Shown here: positions 63,522-64,000 of the stretch, piece by piece
Layout: every line of letters begins with the position of its first letter
Numbering within the stretch: the first letter of the stretch is position 1
Position numbers and translations under genes: made by a program
The notes under the pieces: generated by a model
Seen by the model: only the letters and a program-made list of their open reading frames with translations
What the model was told of the DNA's origin: nothing
The model's database searches: none
Source: Mariniflexile maritimum
Lineage (GTDB): Bacteria; Bacteroidota; Bacteroidia; Flavobacteriales; Flavobacteriaceae
DNA: 64,000 nt
Reading direction: 5' to 3'
Assembly: GCF_009746565.1 (NCBI RefSeq)
Contig: NZ_WRPN01000007.1
Location: forward strand, 1 to 64,000

Positions 63522-64000
63522 ATGAACCTTTATCTTTTCCCATTTATCCTATTAGGATTGATCATTTTGTTTTCGTCCTTTTTTACCGTAAAGCAACAAA
63601 CTGCCGCTGTAATTGAGCGCTTTGGCAAGTTTTTAAGCATCCGTCATTCCGGTTTGCAATTAAAGATTCCCATTATTGATAAAGTTGCAGGTCGTTTAAG
63701 CCTAAAAATAACACAACTAGATGTAATTGTAGAGACCAAGACCAAAGACGATGTGTTTGTTAAGTTAAAAGTGTCCGTTCAGTATAAGGTTATTAAAGAT
63801 AAGGTAGAAGACGCGTTTTACAAACTAGATTATCCGCACGAACAAATTACAAGTTATGTATTTGACGTAGTACGTGCCGAAGTACCAAAAATGATTTTAG
63901 ATGATGTTTTCTTGAAAAAAGACGATATTGCCATTGCGGTAAAATCGGAATTAAACGATGCCATGATGGAATACGGTTACGACATCATTAAAACCCTGGT
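63522..64000 (+). CDS. SPFH/band-7 (stomatin-like) protein, cut by window end
   Basis: Starts ATG 63522 and runs past the window (159 codons seen). One N-terminal membrane helix (LYLFPFILLGLIILFSSFF), then the SPFH domain: VKQQTAAVIERFGKFLSI, GLQLKIPIIDKVAGRLSLKITQLDV, ETKTKDDVFVKLKVSVQYKV, VRAEVPKMILDDVFLKKDDIA. Membrane-microdomain scaffold protein; partner genes would lie beyond the window. Confidence 0.87.
   Translation, partial: MNLYLFPFILLGLIILFSSFFTVKQQTAAVIERFGKFLSIRHSGLQLKIPIIDKVAGRLSLKITQLDVIVETKTKDDVFVKLKVSVQYKVIKDKVEDAFYKLDYPHEQITSYVFDVVRAEVPKMILDDVFLKKDDIAIAVKSELNDAMMEYGYDIIKTL

Overview
The window is a low-GC chromosome segment from a Bacteroidota bacterium, most likely of the family Flavobacteriaceae. 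The grounds are a type IX secretion sorting tail, many Flavobacteriia-type lipoproteins (lipobox ending in SC or AC), DUF4837, DUF4175 and DUF4407 proteins, and TAnnTTTG promoter elements. The genus cannot be fixed from the sequence alone.

Positions 1-16.2 kb hold the most unusual region: a head-to-tail array of nine Rhs C-terminal toxin cassettes (called C1-C9 here), all on the plus strand, each followed by one immunity gene (C7 by two). Every cassette opens with nearly the same short DNA block, encoding [10 protein letters not shown] and the end of the Rhs core. It then diverges into a private toxin tip: URI/GIY-YIG-like nuclease (C1), GH-E HNH/EndoVII nuclease with ankyrin immunity (C5), a toxin-46-like tip (C4), and several unassigned tips. 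Only C1 is joined to more upstream Rhs-core coding. In C3, C5 and C8 a stop codon lies within a few codons upstream of the shared block, so these look like silent tips that could be recruited by recombination into a full-length rhs gene outside the window. C3, C8 and C9 share a distantly related tip and a related single-TM immunity protein, which looks like an undescribed toxin/immunity family. Intercassette DNA carries hairpin repeats and duplicated leaders.

16.2-18.3 kb is the border of the array: a tyrosine recombinase, decayed gene relics, and tRNA-Leu(UAG) with a duplicated 5' half beside it, suggesting a mobile-element junction.

18.4-28.6 kb is mixed: hydrolase, M20 dipeptidase, EamA transporter, DUF4407 and STAS proteins, an OLD-like ATPase with a HEPN-type C-terminal motif (candidate defence gene), PhnA, MmcQ/YjbR and a secreted RCC1-repeat protein. 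28.7-38.2 kb is a cell-envelope block: a cholesterol-dependent-cytolysin-like protein, a DUF4870 gene broken by one nonsense codon, an OmpA-like protein, a sigma factor with a TPR membrane partner, and a large exported TPR-CHAT protein.

38.2-64 kb is mostly housekeeping: hemW-ruvC, a flippase-like protein with a glycosyltransferase, a two-component system, a LacI regulator diverging from a HAD phosphatase, DUF4837, a lytic transglycosylase, pgk, holB, an OmpH-like protein, a methyltransferase, mnmG, ybeY, DUF4175, gltX and the start of an SPFH protein. Two perfect 18-bp parS-like palindromes flank mnmG, which hints that this end lies near the chromosome origin. Two copies of a dispersed intergenic repeat lie at 20.8 and 52.1-52.3 kb, with a short related fragment at 26.1 kb.
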